Made by a program: the position numbers and the translations under genes. A DNA stretch of 64,000 nucleotides, taken from Pleurodeles waltl. Lineage: Eukaryota; Chordata; Amphibia; Caudata; Salamandridae. The stretch spans positions 428,127,776 through 428,191,775 of the forward strand of contig NC_090442.1 in NCBI RefSeq assembly GCF_031143425.1, read 5' to 3'. The notes below the pieces were generated by a model, which worked only from the letters and a program-made list of their open reading frames with translations, was not told where the DNA came from and searched no databases. The number at the start of each line of letters is the position of its first letter. The first letter of the stretch is position 1. Below, in pieces: positions 10,435 through 21,599 of the stretch.

Positions 10435-10807
10435 TTGTCAATCCGCTATGTGCCTGTCTTAGTGTGTACGCAAGGCCTAGATATGTGTGATGCGTTTAAA
10501 ATGAATGCCATGTGGCCCCCTGAAATGGCGGCTGCCTGACCTGTAAGGTGGGACAAGGGGACATGAGGTAACTGCGCTAACGTACATCGTCGCGGTAGGC
10601 GGTCGAAGACCGCGGCACAATCCTACATTGGTTAACATTGTACCCTATGGGTCCCAGGAGCCAATGACGATGTACGCCGGCGGTGACGGTACGCACTGCC
10701 TCAGATGTGACCGCCATTTTCTCTCTGTTCACTCACTTGATACCTGGTCTTCGACAGGAGAGGACCTACACTGCAAGTGCTTCTGTGACCTCAGTCTGGA
10801 AGAGACA
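10346..10807. promoter_or_regulatory. Divergent intergenic region between genes B and C, copy 1
   Basis: About 460 bp lie between the gene B start region and the gene C ATG. Copy 2 keeps the same length and much of the sequence. Conserved items include a GAAATGGCGGC box (about 10522), a GACCGCCATTTTC box in the opposite sense (about 10709) and the leader ACAGGAGAGGACCTACACTG just before gene C. The ATGGCGG boxes resemble YY1-type sites. A shared bidirectional promoter is inferred from the divergent layout; no TATA box is evident. Confidence 0.5.
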
Positions 10808-13110
10808 ATGGCTCAAGTGTCTGGCGAAAGGGCCCCTGCCTTCACATCGGAGGAGTTGGAGAAACTAGTGGATGGGGTCCTCCCCCAGTACACGCTACTC
10901 CACGGTCCTCCAGACAAACAGGTGGGTACACTGTGAGCATGCTGTATGGGCAATGCCTGTTTGGAGTGGTGTGAATGGGAGATAGGAGCAGGGGATGAGG
11001 CGTCCATGATACAACCGTGAGTGTATGTGCATCAGGGCAAGGGTGGGAACGTGGGACAATGACTGTGACGGTCCGGACGGATAAAGTTTTTCCTTTTCCC
11101 CTGTACTATCCCTGTAGGTCAGCGCCCACCAGAAGGATATTTGGCATGCCATTGCCAAGGACATCCGGACCCTGGGGGTCCACCACAGACGGAGCACCCA
11201 CTGCCTGAAAAGATGGGAGGACATTTGGCATTGGAGCAAGAAGATGGCGGAGGCCCAGTTGGGGATGGCCTCCAAACGTGGGAGGGATGCCCGTCGCACC
11301 ATGACCCCCCTGATGTTTCGGATCCTGGCGGTGGTGTATCCGGAGTTGGATGGGTGCTTGAGGGCATCACAGCAGCCACAAGGGGGTGAGTACTGTCACA
11401 TCCATCTGACTCTGCGTGCATTGGAGGTGTCTGGGTGGGGGAGGTGGGCAGTGGGTTTCCCAAGGCTAGGGCGAGCTTTGTAGGCATGGACCCTTTGTGA
11501 GGTAGGCTGAGTGGCACCCCAACCCCACCAGTAGTAAGAGCCATCTGCACTTAGTCAGGCTCCTGTGACTTCCATGTGTGCAGCAATTGGGCATAGGCCA
11601 TGTACCCCATGTCCCTGTGATAAATTAGGGAACTCTAAGTGCATGACGTATTGCAGAGGGCTGCTGTGTCTGTAATGTCTGCCAACAGTAGCAGTGTTGC
11701 ATGTACTGAACATGTCTTTCTACTTTCTTTTCCCAACCCTTTTTGTGGTCTCCCTGTTTTTGTGTGCATTAGCATCATCAGGCGGAGGAGCTGCACCCCA
11801 CATGGCCCTGGAGGGCAAGACAACGGAGTCAGAATTCATCAGTGGGATGGAGGGCGAGGGAAGCTCCACGGCAGGGACTGGAGCAGGGACCAGCAACACC
11901 GACTCCTCCTCTGATGGGAGCTCCCTTGCGGTGGCGGGACCCTCTGTGCCCCCGCATCTACAGGTACAGCCGCCATTCCCCCCCCACCAGCTCTGCCCTC
12001 CCAGCAGCCCCTCAGCCTGTGCCCTGTGGCCACTCACCCAGGAGGGTGGGCATCTCCTTTGCCCCAGGCACCTCAGTCAGCCCTGCTGCCCTCCGTGACC
12101 TCCTCAGATCCCTCACTGTTGGGCAGTCTACCATTGTGAATGCCATCCAGGATGTAGAGAGGCAGTTGCAACAGACAAATGCATACCTGGAGGGCATTCA
12201 TTCTGGCCAGGCAGCCCAACAGCGGGCATTTCAGACTCTGGCCTCAGCACTGATGGCAGCCATTGTCCCTCTGTCCAGCCTGCCCCCTCCAACTTCCTCC
12301 ACCCACACCCAATCCCCAGTACCTCAGCCTATCCCAAGCACCCCATCAGACCAGCTTGCACACACCTCAACACACAAGGGTAGCAGTGGCAAACATAAGC
12401 ACCACACATCCCACAGGCACTCATACAAGCATCATACCCATGCACACATACCAACATCCACTGCCTCCACTGTGTCCCCCTCCTCCATGTCTCCCTCCTC
12501 CCTCCTTGTCACTTCTCCACTCACACCTGCATGCACTAAATCTTCAGCCACTACCTCCATCACCAGCACGCCCATCACCACACACCGCTCACGTGCAGTC
12601 ACCACCCCCACTACCATTCACACATCCCCTGTGTCCTCTCCCAATGTGTCTGTGAGCCCTCCTCCCAAAGTACACAAACGCAGTCACACACCCACCCAAC
12701 TGCCATCCACCTCACGACAGCCTCCAGCCCATGCACCTTCACCCAAAGTCAGCAAACTGACACATCCTACAACAACTACCTCTTCCTCCACTCCCAAACC
12801 CCCTCCATCTGCCCGTCCCAGTGTGTCTAAAAACCTTTTCCTGTCAAACATTGACCTCTTCCCTTCATCTCCCCCACCCCTTCTGTCCCCTAGGGCCCGC
12901 CTTTCCAGGTCCAAACCCAGGACCTCAGCCACCACATCACCGGGCACAGTGGTGCCAGCAGTAACCGGCTTCTGGAGTGCGCCAAGCGGCAGGGCTTCCA
13001 GTGTCCCAAGGAGCAAGTTCAAGGACATTCCCCCACCTCCAAAACAGAAGACGTTGCCTACATCCCGGAGGGAGAAGGCCAAAACACCTGCCACCAAGGG
13101 CTCATCCTAG
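10808..13110 (+). pseudogene. Harbinger gene C: second Myb/SANT-like protein, MYPOP-like (broken)
   Basis: Exon 1 is 10808-10921 (38 codons, ATGGCTC start, CAG/GTGGGT donor). Exon 2 is 11118-11385 (acceptor CTGTAG, donor G/GTGAGT). Exon 3 starts at 11773 after CATTAG. Exon 1 begins with an ERAPAFTSEELEKLVDGVL helix. Exon 2 has DIWHAIAKDIRTLG, then THCLKRWEDI, completing a Myb/SANT trihelix that resembles amphibian proteins annotated as MYPOP-like. Exon 3 encodes a Gly/Ser-rich acidic stretch, then a helical glutamine-rich segment with STIVNAIQDVERQLQQTNA (about 12130-12180), and a long Ser/Thr/Pro/His-rich tail with basic patches. A frame change near 11970-12045 separates the acidic stretch from the helix. 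TAG at 13108-13110 is probably premature, because the next bases continue a Lys-rich reading and then Thr/Ala repeats to about 13448. The function is unknown; DNA binding is likely. Confidence 0.75.
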
Positions 13111-13284
13111 ACAACAGTTGGGAGTGGCAAGACAGCTGTGCCACCATCCAAGGTGGGGAAAGGCCTGAAAAAGAAAGGCAAGTCGCAGCCAACCTGCATG
13201 CCGGACAAGACCGCCACCGGCACCACCACATGCACCGCCACCACCCCAGCACCCAAGATACTGGGCCCTTCACCAGCACCGCAG

Positions 13285-13450
13285 ACACTGTGCCCTTAAG
13301 CAGCACCGAGGTCAGTGAGCCTGCCACCAGCACCGCCGCTCATGACACCGCCGCCAGCACCGAGGTCAGTGATCCCAGCACCACCGCTCATGACACCGCC
13401 TTCAGCACCGAGGTCAGTGAGCCCCCCACCAGCACCGCTGCCCAATGACC
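13285..13450 (+). repeat. Short tandem repeats in the gene C tail region
   Basis: Repeats built around AGCACCGAGGTCAGTGAGCC and CCGCCGCTCATGACACCGCC occur three to four times. In frame they read STEVSEP-type and TAAHDTA-type units, suggesting a repetitive C-terminal tail of gene C beyond the premature stop. Copy 2 has different Ala/Lys repeats in this part. Confidence 0.65.
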
Positions 13451-13644
13451 ACTGCAAACACCGCCGCAAACACCGCCGCTACTGAGCCCGCCACCAGCAC
13501 CGCCAGCTGCCATGCCACATCCTGAGCCAGTGGCACCACCGCAGACATGGCTGCCATCCCCAGTGGTCATTCGTACGAGGCTGGTGGTCAGTTCCAGGGG
13601 CCTGGGCAGCTTCCATGTTGCACCACTGTCAGTGGAGTATCGCA

Positions 13645-14455
13645 CCCACTACCTCAGTCCTTGGCAGGATGAAGCACTCTGAGCACAAAGCCCCCTCCAG
13701 AACCAGTGGAGAGATACATCCACTACCTCAGTCCTTGGCAGGATGAAGCACTTTGGGCACAAAGCCCCCTCCAGAACCAGTGGAGAAAGGCATCCACTAC
13801 CGCTGTCCTTGGCAGGATGAAGCACTCTGGGCACAAAGACCCCTCCAGAACCAGTGGAGAATCACATCCACTACCTCTGTCCTTGGCAGGATGAAGCACT
13901 CTAGGCACAAAGCCCCCTCCAGAACCAGTGGAGAAAGGCATCCACAACCTCTGTCCTTGGCAGGATGAAGCACTCTGGGCACAAAGCCCCCTCCAGAACC
14001 AGTGGAGAAAGGCATCCACTACCTCTGTCCTTGGCAGGATGAAGCACTCTGGGCACCAAGCCCCCTCCAGAACCAGTGGAGAGATACATCCACTACGTCA
14101 GTCCTTGGCAGGATGAAGCACTCTGGGCACAAAGCCCCCTCCAGAACCAGTGGAGAAAGGCATCCACTACAGCTGTCCTTGGCAGGATGAAGCACTCTGG
14201 GCACAAAGACCCCTCCAGAACCAGTGGAGAATCACATCCACTACCTCTGTCCTTGGCAGGATGAAGCACTCTAGGCACAAAGCCCCCTCCAGAACCAGTG
14301 GAGAAAGGCATCCACTACCTCTGTCCTTGGCAGGATGAAGCACTCTGGGCACAAAGCCCCCTCCAGAACCAGTGGAGAAAGGCATCCACTACCTCTGTCC
14401 TTGGCAGGATGAAGCACTATGGGCACCAAGCCCCCTCCAGAACCAGTGGAGACTG
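13645..14455. repeat. Minisatellite, 74-bp unit, about 11 copies
   Basis: Tandem units recur at exactly 74-bp spacing, each with CCTTGGCAGGATGAAGCACT and CCTCCAGAACCAGTGGAG. The units are nearly identical, and adjacent variants alternate in blocks, implying local duplication of several units at once. Copy 2 of the transposon has only one or two of these units (about 31500-31610), so the array grew after the copies separated. Long reading frames across it on both strands are by-products of the repetition. Confidence 0.95.
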
Positions 14456-15080
14456 TTATCCACTTGAGAGACTGTGGCTTTGCACTCCCCAGGATAAAAC
14501 AGTGGGCAAACCACCCACTGGAGGGACTTGAGAGACTGTGGCTTTTCACTCTCGAGGATAAAGCAGTGGGCAAACCACCCACTGAAAAGACTTGAAAGAC
14601 TGTGTCTTTGCACTCCCCAGGATAAAGCAGTGGGCAAACCACCCACTTGAGAGACTTGAGAGACTGTGGCTTTGCACTCCCGAGGATGCAGCAGTTGGCA
14701 ACCCACCCACTGGAGAGACTTGAGAGACTGTGGCTTTGCACTCCCCAGGATAAAGCAGTGGGCAAACCACCCACTGGAGAGACTTGAGAGACTGTGGCTT
14801 TGCACTCCCAGGATGCAGCAGTGGGCAACCCATCCACTTGAGAGACTTGAGAGACTGTGGCGTTGTACTCCCCAGGATAAAGCAGTGGGCAACCCACCCA
14901 CTGGAGAGACTTGAGAGACTGCGGCTTTGCACTCCCTAGGATAAAGCAGTGGGCAAACCACCCCCTGGAGAGACTTGAGAGACTGTGGCTTTGCACTCCC
15001 CAGGATAAAGCAGTGGGCAACCCACCCACTGGAGAGACTTGAGAGACTGTGGCTTTGCACTCCCCCAGGATACATCAATG
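14456..15080. repeat. Minisatellite, 64-bp unit, about 10 copies
   Basis: The motif TTGAGAGACTGTGGCTTTG recurs at 64-bp steps (one step is 63), from about 14463 to 15038. Each unit also carries a GGATAAAGCAGTGGGCAA-type box. It directly follows the 74-bp array. In transposon copy 2 the related sequence is about two units (31610-31745). Because 64 is not a multiple of 3, the antisense frames of 243 and 252 codons here cycle through three peptide readings and are not genes. Confidence 0.95.
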
Positions 15081-15952
15081 GGCATGGAGCCCCCTCGTGG
15101 AGCTCGCGTTGTGCACTCATTCGGCTGAGGTGCCCCCCTTCCCTTCCCCCTGAGGTGCCTGTTTTATTTCGATCTGATGCCCCTTCAGTGTTCTCTCCGT
15201 TTGGATTGGGTATCGAGTGTGGGCCTCACCCATGCATTTTGGGCCCAGTGGTCCACTGACTATATAGGTGGAGTACCTGGACTTGAATTCTTGGTGTACA
15301 TATTTGTTAATAGCGTATATACATTTTTGAGTAATGGATTTTTCTTGATTACATTAGTTCAAATCATTTCCTTTTGTCCTTGCATTCTTCCAGGGGAGTG
15401 GGGGGGAAATGTAACATTTCAGCATGTATTAGTGTGTTTGTTGTTGTGGGTGAGGGTGGAGGTGGGGATGTTCCGTGTTGCATATGTGTGTCACTCTCTT
15501 TTCCCTCCCCCCTCACCTGTGTTGTAGGTGCAGTACTTCACCGTGGTCGTCGCCGCTGTTGGTCATGCTCCTGGTAGAGGAGCAGGATGACAATTGGAGG
15601 GAAGATTTGAAGTTCCAGCTCCATGGCGTCCTGGTTCCTCGTGGGATGTGTAGAGGTGAGAGTTTTCCCTTCCAAGTCCTGTTTCCACTGTGTTTTTGTT
15701 CGCGTTGAATCCGCCCTGGAAAAGGTGGCGGATTGGCCTGTCATAATAGAGTGGGCGGTACATTGTCTTTCGCCTGTCTGTTGGCGGTGACCGCCATGCT
15801 ATTTGTTTGTACCGCCGTGGCAGTCAGGGTGTTAAAGTGGCTATCTGTGTTGGCGGTTTCCGCCACAGTCGTGATTCCATTTTTTTTTCCGCCAGCCTGT
15901 TTGCGGTCTTACCGCCGCTTTACCACCGACCACCAGGGTTGTAATGAGGGCC
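15081..15952. other. Right subterminal region of Harbinger copy 1
   Basis: No gene. The first part matches the equivalent region of copy 2 (TGAGGTGCCTG, TGTTCTCTCCGT). The last 230 bp contain several GGCGGTNNCCGCC palindromes (15783, 15856 and others) and the right terminal inverted repeat. These clustered palindromes are candidates for binding sites of a Myb-like partner. Confidence 0.6.
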
Positions 15953-15955
15953 TAT

Positions 15956-16480
15956 ATGTTAATCCAACCACTGCTGCGCACAGCCTTTGGCCATGCTTGG
16001 TGGTGGTTCGCCAAAGGGCCTGGCCGAGGTCAACCCCCTATAAGCACCCAACCTTTGCTCTGTGCATGGCCTTCACCTATGAGCAGGGGAGGTTGCCCGC
16101 AAGACAGGGCCAGCAGCCAGACCCTGCGGTCATCACCTCCTAACCACCCAAACTCAGAGAGAGTGTATCTGGGTGTGAGTATGGCTGTCAGATTGTCTTT
16201 CTGGTGTGAGAGTGCGAACATCAGTGTTTTAGTGGGCGCATCAGTGCGTGCACAGGTGTATGAGGGTGTCAGTGGGTCTGTGAGTGGGTGCGTGAATGTC
16301 TGAGTGGGTGAAATTGATTGAAAGAGAGATAGAAAGAGAGAAAGAAAGTGAGAGTTTTGTTATGCTTTAATATCTCAGATACTTAGAATGGGATATTTAT
16401 GTTCGATTTAAAATGAAAAATCTATTTGTTAGTTTAAAAAAACTAACAAAAAAATGTATTTAAAAAAAAAAAGAAAAAGG
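15956..16480. other. Unclassified spacer, TG-rich then A-rich
   Basis: No gene. 16150-16310 is rich in GTGAGTGGGTG-like words. 16425-16451 holds a short perfect palindrome (TTTGTTAGTTT, its complement after a brief A run), followed by an A-rich stretch just before the LINE. It may include the LINE 5' end. Confidence 0.4.
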
Positions 16481-16602
16481 GAAATTAATCCAGCTGGACT
16501 TGATACTCCAAAGCTCATTGTGGAGGTTTGTGACGGTCTAGTCGTTAATCAGCTGTTGCCCTGTCCCATTGTTAAGGGCTTCATGAGGCCGATGCTCAGC
16601 AG

Positions 16603-17360
16603 ATGTGCGCAGCGGGCACACCAAAGGCAAGCCTGTCTGCACCACATCAGAAGAAAGACTTAGAACTGACCGGCAACCTTCTATTAGTTAATTGTCATTC
16701 CCTACCGGCCCACAAACTACATATTCACTCACTGTTGAGTGACAATGCCCCAGAGGCTTTATTCTTAACAGAAACTTGGTTATCTGAGGAATCCTCCCCA
16801 GATGTAGCCATGGCTCTGCCCCAGGACTACTTATTACAGATAGACCCCATTCTAAGGGTGGGGGTTGCAATCATTCATAACAATTCAATCAACTGCCTCA
16901 CTCAATCTTTGTCCATACCTGACTGTGAAAGTTTGTCTTTCTCTTTAGCAATCAATGGTACTTTTACTCTCTCTGGAATATTGATATATCATCCTCTTGG
17001 CCCTTATGGCTCACCCAGAACTTGTAGCAGATCTTGCCTGTAAGAATTCCAACTTCACCATCCTTTTCGATTTTAATATTCATGTAGATGAGGCATAGAA
17101 TATTTCTTCTAAAACCCTACTTATGGATCTAGCAGCCTTAGACCTGGCATTAATTATTAGCCCTACTCATCTCATATCAAAGATCCTTCAGTTGATCGGG
17201 TGTTTAGTAACCTTCCAAATTTATCAGCTCAGGCTCCTCTCCCCATGGTCTGGTCTGATCATTTTTTAATTTCACTCATGCTTCTCAAATCCTCTGTCTG
17301 ATAAACCAACTGCCTAGCAAGTTGACCTTGTGCCAGTGGTCAAAGTTGAGCCATAGGGAC
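16603..17360 (+). pseudogene. LINE endonuclease domain (APE type), frameshifted
   Basis: The first 440 bp are open and show the beginning of the APE fold: LLLVNCHSL with the Asn, SLLSDNAPEALFLTETWL with the catalytic Glu, and a degenerate VGVAIIH strand. After about 17040 the frame shifts, and a degraded stretch continues with ISPTHL- and SDHFLISL-like pieces, the latter resembling the terminal SDH motif. The domain nicks target DNA at insertion. It was originally fused to the RT in one protein. Confidence 0.75.
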
Positions 17361-17363
17361 TAG

Positions 17364-18156
17364 ATGGACACCTTAGAACTCTCTCACCCTAGCCCTTTTG
17401 CTGAGCCTTGCTCAGCAGACATGTTTAATAAATGGATCTCTAACTCCCTCAACATCATACCACCGGCTAAGACTGTCTTTAAAAATGCTTGCCAAAAGAA
17501 GTCACCTTGGTTCTCTCCCCAGTTGCGGCAATCAAAAAAAAGAATGTAAGCAACTGGAAAGAAAGTGGAGGAAGACCTACAATTATACCTTTAAACTTGA
17601 ATGTAGGAAAGCGATTAGATCTTTCCATGCGGAAATTAAATCTGTGCAGGCAGAGTTTTATGCTTCTAGAATAGAACAGTCCTTCAACTGCCCTAAAGAG
17701 ATCTTTTTACTTTTCAAAGAAATGAGTTAGGACCCATCTCCTAGTAATTTAAAGTAAGCGTCTAAGGAAGACAACAATAATCTTCCAAAAGAAAATTCTT
17801 AATGTTTAGGCAACCTTTTCTAATAACTCCTCTCAAGAGGTCAAGCTGGCACCTCAGGATGAATTCCATCCTTCCAGAGCCTTACTTCCAGTTTTATAGC
17901 CACTGATGGAAGACTTAGTAGGGAATTCCCTGTGCACTTGTTGTAGTTTTGACTCTTGCTCTAGGCAAGACTGCTGGTTTAAGGATGACAGTACTTTTGT
18001 TTGTAGGCGACTATGCCTATCCTACAACAAGTCGCAGATGTCGTCCAAACCTTTCCGGCTCACTAGCAGCACCTCACCAAAAACCCAAATAGTAAAAGGT
18101 GATTTGTGGCAGCCTTTACGCATGGACTTGAGAGTAAGACATCTCATTGAGTATCA
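17364..18156 (+). pseudogene. LINE linker region between endonuclease and RT, degraded
   Basis: Overlapping short frames (17364-17549, 17398-17730) read like the basic linker between the two LINE domains, with PWFSPQLRQSKK and RKWRKTYN-type segments followed by KAIRSFHAEIKS. Frames change several times. The region ends at the antisense LTR. Confidence 0.6.
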
Positions 18157-18986
18157 TGGTTAAACGGAGATTACCCCTTTCTCACAGATACATCATGTCT
18201 CATCCAAACACAGGCAATAACGAAGAAGCAGTAAAGTTTCAATAGTTTTTATTTAACACAACTGCAATCTGCGATAAGTTGCATGGGCTGCAATGATTAG
18301 GATAATGAACAGTGCAAGAAACTGAATTGTAAAGACAAGAGTCATTATTACAAAGCCCCCACCATCTTGCAGTAGTATGAAATGACATTAGGTGTGTGAT
18401 ATGTTCTGATACCCTGATATGATAGGCCTAACCTCCTTCCTAAAGGAGAGCTGGGTTTGTTAAACCTAACCTGCCAATGCCATGTCCATGGAATGTGGTC
18501 TCTATCTCAGACTCCGCAGGGACACAAAGACTGGGTCAGCGTCAATACGACATGCAGCATCGATATCAGAGATAGTGGCAATGCCCTCTGGTCGGAATCC
18601 CTCTGATTATCTGTCTAAAGTGTGTTGTATTTATACAGATCTACTAGGACCCCTGACGTAGGTGTGTTCTCAAACAATAGATAACAGACATGCTTGGGGC
18701 GACAATTATTATAAACAATTCCCTCGAAAGTATAGAGTGTGAACATCTACTGTTTGTTTGTCTTTGTCACTTGATCTTGATGCCTTAGCGCGGTGGCACT
18801 GATAATGCAAAGCATAACAAGTGGGCTAACTATAAGCAAGGCAGCTATCTTAGCAGATTTAAATAATTAAATGGGCTAAGAAGTAGGTTAAAAGTCACTA
18901 GGTGACGGGGGCACGAGTCTGCAAGCTGAAGGCTAGGCTAACTCCTGTTATCCCATGAAAACAAACTAGGATTCACTACACACTAT
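18157..18986 (-). mobile_element. Probable solo LTR inside the LINE
   Basis: An 830-bp segment without coding capacity interrupts the LINE. Read on the minus strand it starts TGTAGTGAATCC, has a TATAAATA box (about 18640), an AATAAA signal about 380 bp further on (about 18250), and ends ...TTTAACCA. TG...CA ends with this promoter and poly(A) spacing fit a U3-R-U5 LTR. I could not identify an exact target duplication, so the boundaries are good to about 10 bp only. The retroviral or Gypsy family is not determined. Confidence 0.6.
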
Positions 18987-19039
18987 AAAATCAGGATCTC
19001 CTCTGGACCCTTCCCCCTGTTTATATTAGCCTTAAGTTC

Positions 19040-20429
19040 GGATGTCATAGTGCCTGTTTGAACCAATGTTCTTAATGATTCCCTCACATCCGGTCACTTA
19101 CCCCAACAGTGGAAACATGCTGTTATTAAACCTCTATTTAAAAAACCTAGGCTTGATGCAATTCTACTTATTAATTATAGACCAATTGCTCTTCTCCCTA
19201 TAGCATTTAAAATAATTGAAAAACATGTCAATAAACCAGTGACAGGCTTTCTTGAAGAACATAAGCTTCTTCATCACACCCAAATGGGCCTCAGACCACA
19301 ACATAGCACTGAAATTGCCCTCTTGGCTGTTACAAAAGACTCTCAGCAACGCCTAGATGCAGGTGGATATGTAGCAATCATTTTATTAGATCTGAGCGCT
19401 GCGTTCGATACTGTGGATCACAAGATTTTACTTCAAATAATATCTCAGGTAGGATTTGAGGGGACCACTTTTACATGGCTTCCCTCCTATTTGAAACAGA
19501 GGACCTTTCAAGTCCTTGATCGGTCATTCTTTTCCAATGCTCTCCCCCTCACTTGTGGGATTCCACAGGGCTCATCCTTGAGCCCCACTCTTTTTATTAT
19601 TTATATATCCCCATTGGCAAAGATCATAGAAACCTACGGTCTATCCCTAAAATCCTGTGCTGATGACACTCAGCTGGTTTTCTCTTTTTCTACTAATGCT
19701 AACTCAGAATAGAATAGATCATTCTGTCTTCTGGATGTAGTTAGGTGGATTGCGGACAGCAAACTTAAACTTAACAATGAGAAAACGGAGGTAATGATGG
19801 TAGGGAACTTTTCCCTCCTTAATTCCCCTGTTCCAGTCCTAGAAGGGTTAAAAGAACTCCCCCAGCCAAAAGGAAATATGAAAAGTCTAGGTTTTTGGCT
19901 GGACTCTCGCCTCACGATGGAATGCCATTCCAAAAAACTCAGAGACACTTTCTTGAGTCTGTTAAGATTTTTCAGGAAAATTTTTAAGCTCCTTCTTTTT
20001 CCAGCTATAAGACTCATCATCCAGGCCCTTATACTTTCACGTCTAGAATATGGGAATGGTCTATTTCTGAGCTGCCCATCTTATGTATTAAAGGGATTGC
20101 AGGTGGTACAACACACATCTGCCCGCTTACTTCTGGACATTCCCAGACAACTTCCTGCCAAGCCAGCCATAGTTTCTCTTCACTGGCTCCCTATTGAACA
20201 ACGTATTAACTTTAAAGCCATGTGTATTGTGCACCGAGCCCTTCATAATAAGGGTCCGGCCTTTCTTAGGCAAACCATAACACCCTCTGTCTCATTAATT
20301 AATACCTTTCGTGTTACGAAAGCAAGATGGGAGGTAGATCCTTTGCTTTTAGAGCAGCCAATGTATAGAACTCCCTCCCCCTGGAACTCTGCCAAGATAA
20401 CTGTGAATTTTCTTTTCGTGGAAAACTGA
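19040..20429 (+). pseudogene. LINE reverse transcriptase and C-terminal domain
   Basis: The sequence reads through INYRPIALLPIAFKIIEK (fingers), LLDLSAAFDTVDH with the first catalytic Asp (about 19390-19420), GIPQGSSLSPTLF (about 19558-19596) and CADDTQL with the catalytic Asp pair (about 19660-19675). After a frameshift near 19712 the C-terminal part runs 19794-20429 with SRLEYGNGLF and SLHWLPIEQRINFK, both typical of L2 elements. It would copy LINE RNA at the nicked target. The C-terminal 211 codons are open, the rest is broken. Confidence 0.85.
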
Positions 20430-20549
20430 AGACTTTAGTATTTTCAGTATAGTCCTGGCCTTAGTTTTTTTTGGTCTTGCATAAGCGCTGGGAAGCCTTC
20501 GGGTAGCCATGCGCTCTATAAATCCAGTAAACTAAACTAAACTAAACAC

Positions 20550-20940
20550 TGAGATATTGGTTGGGATTTCTTTTCAGCTTTTTATGGGCTGTATGGGACA
20601 ACGAGTGAACCCTTGAGGGCTCACCCATGGTCCCTATATATTTATTTATTTGATAGTTTTTTTTAAATATATTTTTATTAACAAAAAGCCTTTACAGGCT
20701 ATCTGGCAGTGCGGAGGAAGCTTTAACGCTTCCCTCGCAATGCCATTCCTTCAAAAAGCACAGAGCTTCTTTTGACAGGCGTGCAGGGGACAGAGATGAA
20801 AGCTTCAGATTTTGACAGTGGGACCTGCATTACAGGTTCGCTGTAAAAAACCAGAGTGTTTCCTGTGGCTTGGCTTGGCTGTATCATGGCAAACAGCTAT
20901 GTCCCGGGGGTGGGCAGCCCGGGACATAGAAGGAGTCGAC
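20550..20940. other. Unclassified spacer
   Basis: No gene found. It contains short T/A runs (20638-20690) and a segment with ordinary base composition. It may be part of the same repeat family as the GC-rich tandem array that follows. Confidence 0.4.
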
Positions 20941-21485
20941 CCTGGGGGTTGGCAGTGTCCAAGGCCATCAGTGGCTTCCAAGACGGGGGCCACATGGCCC
21001 CCCTTCAACTTGGATGTTGCCCCAGGGGGTGGTGGTCCGCGAAACAGAAGGGTCCTAAAGGGACCCCCTTTCTTATTTTAAATATTTGCCAGGATGGTGG
21101 TCCCTGGGGAAGTGAGGGAGCCTCATCCCCCCACAAATAAATAGCATTTTGCCCCAGGGGTGGAGTTCCCTGGGATAGTGGGGGGGCAGATGGCCCCCCA
21201 AATAGATTGCATTTTGCCCAGGGTTGGTGGTCTGCACTACACTTGGGGGGCACAGCTTATTGTTACCTAAATGCCCTGGGGAGGTGGTGGTTCCCAGGGC
21301 AATAGGAGGGGGCCGACCACCCGCCGCAGAATAGTTAACAGTCCTGGGGAGGTTGTGGTCCCCAGCATAAAACTAATAAGCTCCGGAGAGGTGTTGGTTC
21401 CCGGGGCAGTGGGAGGGGGCCAAGAGGCCCCACCACATTTTTTATACAAAAGCCCCCAGGACTTAGCCCACCCACAGGCTTTATA
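20941..21485. repeat. GC-rich degenerate tandem repeats
   Basis: Units of roughly 80-95 bp share GGTGGTGGTCCC/TTCC, a run of G or C, and a short A/T insert such as AATAGATTGCATTTTGCCC. At least five degenerate units are visible. No coding potential is supported; the open frames are low-complexity by-products. Confidence 0.7.
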
Positions 21486-21599
21486 GTAACAAAGCGCAGA
21501 AGCCCGCACTTTGTTTATTTATTTATTTTATGGTGGACACGCAGATCCACACACAACTTCATCCATGAAATAAAAAAATGAATGCGTTTTAGCACTCCA

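Larger units (their letters stand above)
5832..15952 (+). mobile_element. Harbinger DNA transposon, copy 1 (10.1 kb)
   Basis: The ends are inverted: GGCCCTCATTACAAC at 5832-5846 and its complement at 15938-15952. They are flanked by TAT on both sides (5829-5831 and 15953-15955), a 3-bp target duplication as expected for the PIF/Harbinger superfamily. Subterminal DNA on both sides is rich in short GGCGGTNNCCGCC palindromes. Inside are gene A (+, NAIF1-like Myb), gene B (-, HARBI1-like nuclease) and gene C (+, second Myb-like protein), then two minisatellite arrays. It is longer than copy 2 (8.1 kb), mainly because of a 782-bp insertion in gene B and expansion of the 74-bp and 64-bp arrays. All three genes carry lesions, so it is not autonomous now. 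Confidence 0.9.
16500..20549 (+). mobile_element. L2/CR1-type LINE, degraded, near full length
   Basis: A plus-oriented non-LTR retrotransposon with an APE-type endonuclease region (16640-17350), a degraded linker, a reverse transcriptase (19040-19712) and a C-terminal domain (19730-20429). Its 3' end has an AAGCGCT...GCGCTATAAAT segment and a short (CTAAA)n tail at 20526-20549, as in L2-like elements. An antisense LTR splits it (about 18157-18986). Several frameshifts and stops make it inactive. Confidence 0.85.

Noticed and set aside
13645..15080. CRISPR-like regular array
   Set aside because: The units are 74 and 64 bp, nearly identical through their full length with no unique spacers, lie in a eukaryotic transposon, and have no cas genes nearby. 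They are minisatellites.
14271..15120. Long antisense open frames of 243-252 codons
   Set aside because: They read the 64-bp and 74-bp repeats in cycling frames. Several frames on the same strand are open at once, as expected from a stop-free repeat unit.
16425..16451. Small palindrome as a transcription terminator
   Set aside because: It lies in an A-rich tract next to the LINE in eukaryotic DNA. A bacterial-type terminator makes no sense here; it is recorded only as a simple palindrome.
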